DNA of 64,000 nt from contig NZ_AWTC01000009.1 in NCBI RefSeq assembly GCF_000497245.1, positions 1-64,000 on the forward strand. The letters are read 5' to 3'. Numbering within the stretch: the first letter of the stretch is position 1; each line of letters starts with the position of its first letter. Under the pieces are notes generated by a model. It searched no databases, was not told where the DNA came from, and was given only the letters and a program-made list of their open reading frames with translations. Made by a program: the position numbers and the translations under genes. The DNA comes from Sporolactobacillus laevolacticus DSM 442 (lineage in GTDB: Bacteria > Bacillota > Bacilli > Bacillales > Sporolactobacillaceae). Positions 62,763-64,000 of this stretch are shown piece after piece.

Positions 62763-63236
62763 ATGAGTAAACTCAACAATAAATGGGTCATTTTATGTAC
62801 TGCAGCGATTGGACTAACCTATTCCGCGGGCTATGCGGTAACAAATACAGACGCTTCAAATGCTTCTGTGAAGGGATATTCGCAAACATCAATACAGCAG
62901 AACAATCAGAAAACGTACAGTAACAGCACCCAGAGTGGAAATTCAAACAGTTCATCAAGTACAAGCCAATCAAATTATAAAAATGGTACCTATACCGGTC
63001 AAGGCGAATGCAAATTCGGAGCAGTGGCTGTAAAGGTCACGATCAAACAAGGGAAAATTAATGCCGTAGAAATTACAGATTGCACCACCTCCTATCCGGA
63101 ATCAGCAATTGAAGGCTTGCCTCAGGAAGTAGTTGATCGACAAGGTACGGATGTTGACAATGTTTCAGGCGCAACGTTTAGCACGGAAACTTTTAAAACA
63201 GCGGTTATGAATGCACTGGAAAAAGCAAAAGGCTAA
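62763..63236 (+). CDS. secreted FMN-binding domain protein
   Basis: 157 residues. Signal anchor at 8-28, a Ser/Asn/Gln-rich flexible linker (about 35-72), then an FMN_bind domain (73-155). The domain carries the covalent flavinylation motif D-x2-SGAT (DNVSGATFST near 136-145), where ApbE attaches FMN to the Thr. The fold recurs in RnfG/NqrC and in extracellular electron-transfer proteins. The following gene is an RnfD/NqrB-like membrane protein, so the two likely form a small flavin-based electron-transfer unit. AGAGGGG precedes ATG. Confidence 0.88.
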   Translation: MSKLNNKWVILCTAAIGLTYSAGYAVTNTDASNASVKGYSQTSIQQNNQKTYSNSTQSGNSNSSSSTSQSNYKNGTYTGQGECKFGAVAVKVTIKQGKINAVEITDCTTSYPESAIEGLPQEVVDRQGTDVDNVSGATFSTETFKTAVMNALEKAKG

Positions 63237-63259
63237 TCCTTTATTTAGGAGAGATGGAA

Positions 63260-64000
63260 ATGGAGCGAATAAATACAGCTCAAGAAACAGTTTCAAACAA
63301 CACCGAATCAAGAAAAAAAGGCACGCCTTCAAAGAAAAAAACAGGGATTCAAAAATTCGTACGAACGCCAAAAGGGATTGTATTATTTATTCTCGTGATT
63401 TTGGCAGTGACTGGGCTCTCTTACACTGGAGGTTCCGGGGGAATCAAGAATGTGTTATTAGCGGTTGGCACCGGTCTTATGGTGGATTTTGTAGTCACCT
63501 ATATCACAGGACGCCCATTGAAAATTTCCGATGGTGCAATAATCACAGCAGTGATCATAAGTGTCATTCTCAGTCCTACTACATCTTGGTACAATGTAAT
63601 GTTCACTACGGTTATTGGTTTGTTGTCCAAGCATCTTCTTAAGGACAAGCGGAAACCTTGGCTCAATCCGGCAGCTTTTGGGCTTCTTATTAGTGCAACT
63701 TTATTTTCCACAGGCGAAAGCTGGTGGGGCGGGCTATCCATGCTTCCTGCTTGGATGACGATCTTATTGTTGATCAGTGGCTTTATTATTGTGGATCGAA
63801 TTAATAAATTTCCACTTATCCTATCTTTCTTTTCCGTGTATATGTTATTTTTCTTGATCATGGGTATTCTCGGTGTTGCATCAGTTGGTGATGCATTTAG
63901 AATGCCGTACATTAATGCGGCTTTATTTCTCGGCTTTTTTATGTTGACCGATCCGCCGACTTCCCCGGCAAAATATCGTGATCAGGTGTTGTTCGGGATT
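63260..64000 (+). CDS. RnfD/NqrB-like membrane protein (3' end beyond window)
   Basis: At least 247 residues, running off the right edge. A basic cytosolic N-terminus of about 38 residues, then about eight hydrophobic helices. LKISDGAIITAVIISVILSP near 85-104, WLNPAAFGLLISATLF near 130-146, and GFFMLTDPPTSPAKYRDQ near 225-242 are typical of the RnfD/NqrB family; the LTDPPTS segment is the usual flavinylation/active site. AGGAG 8 nt before ATG 63260. It follows the FMN-binding gene by 23 nt. It may lie in an ApbE-associated redox operon; downstream genes are not visible. Confidence 0.85.
   Translation, partial: MERINTAQETVSNNTESRKKGTPSKKKTGIQKFVRTPKGIVLFILVILAVTGLSYTGGSGGIKNVLLAVGTGLMVDFVVTYITGRPLKISDGAIITAVIISVILSPTTSWYNVMFTTVIGLLSKHLLKDKRKPWLNPAAFGLLISATLFSTGESWWGGLSMLPAWMTILLLISGFIIVDRINKFPLILSFFSVYMLFFLIMGILGVASVGDAFRMPYINAALFLGFFMLTDPPTSPAKYRDQVLFGI

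Noticed and set aside
1-64000. CRISPR arrays, prophage or insertion sequences
   Set aside because: No regularly spaced repeats, cas genes, phage structural genes or complete transposases were found. The dispersed-repeat-like string near 544 is isolated.

Overview
The window looks like chromosomal DNA of a low-to-moderate GC, Gram-positive member of the Bacillales. Evidence: T-box leaders on proBA and metS, lutABC, a yqjE / Y-family polymerase / rnz / yqjQ run like that of Bacillus subtilis, Bacillus-type branched-chain 2-oxoacid and acetoin dehydrogenases, a bmrCD-like drug exporter, and strong AGGAGG ribosome sites. Genus cannot be fixed from sequence alone. No prophage, intact insertion sequence, CRISPR array or tRNA gene was seen.

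Layout. 1-950: the 3' end of an rrn operon (5S tail and terminator), a second truncated 5S tail, and gene-poor DNA. 950-3900: lutABC (lactate oxidation). 3900-6640: proBA behind a proline T-box. 6800-9600: a small membrane gene divergent from a merR-patB pair with a MerR-type promoter between them, then two conserved small genes. 9600-14550: an orphan sensor kinase and a Fur-box feo operon (two FeoA, FeoB, two Cys-containing membrane-anchored proteins). 14900-18100: gpmA, a two-subunit ThrE-type exporter, an SGNH hydrolase. 18200-23000: an aspartate-type permease with a long leader, a leuD remnant, topB. 23150-27000: a bmrCD-type ABC exporter behind a translated attenuator. 27100-34990: an HPr-like protein, DUF4064 and MscS proteins, a GntR-ABC operon, a VOC protein, and a TetR / metallo-hydrolase / YrdB operon whose last gene is frameshifted. 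35100-39960: lpd-bkd operon.

40000-45390: aromatic operon tyrA-aroA-aroC-pheA-aroK. Its leader encodes a 32-residue peptide with 12 aromatic residues (7 Tyr, 4 Phe, 1 Trp), followed by a terminator and a competing antiterminator segment. This reads as ribosome-mediated transcription attenuation and is the most interesting signal in the window. 45450-47600: a methionine T-box and an atypical MetRS. 47600-51600: LysR/EamA pair and an OmpR-type two-component system. 51600-57800: a Prli42-like micropeptide, M20 peptidase, DNA polymerase IV, RNase Z, ammonium transporter, YqjQ-like SDR. 57800-61320: acoABC without its own E3, with a cre-like site over the start of transcription. 61500-64000: an AI-2E family transporter, an FMN-binding protein and a truncated RnfD/NqrB-like gene.

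Themes. RNA-level control recurs: two T-boxes and two peptide-leader attenuators, each upstream of the kind of gene its sensor would predict. The bkd operon carries the only visible E3, which may also serve AcoABC.
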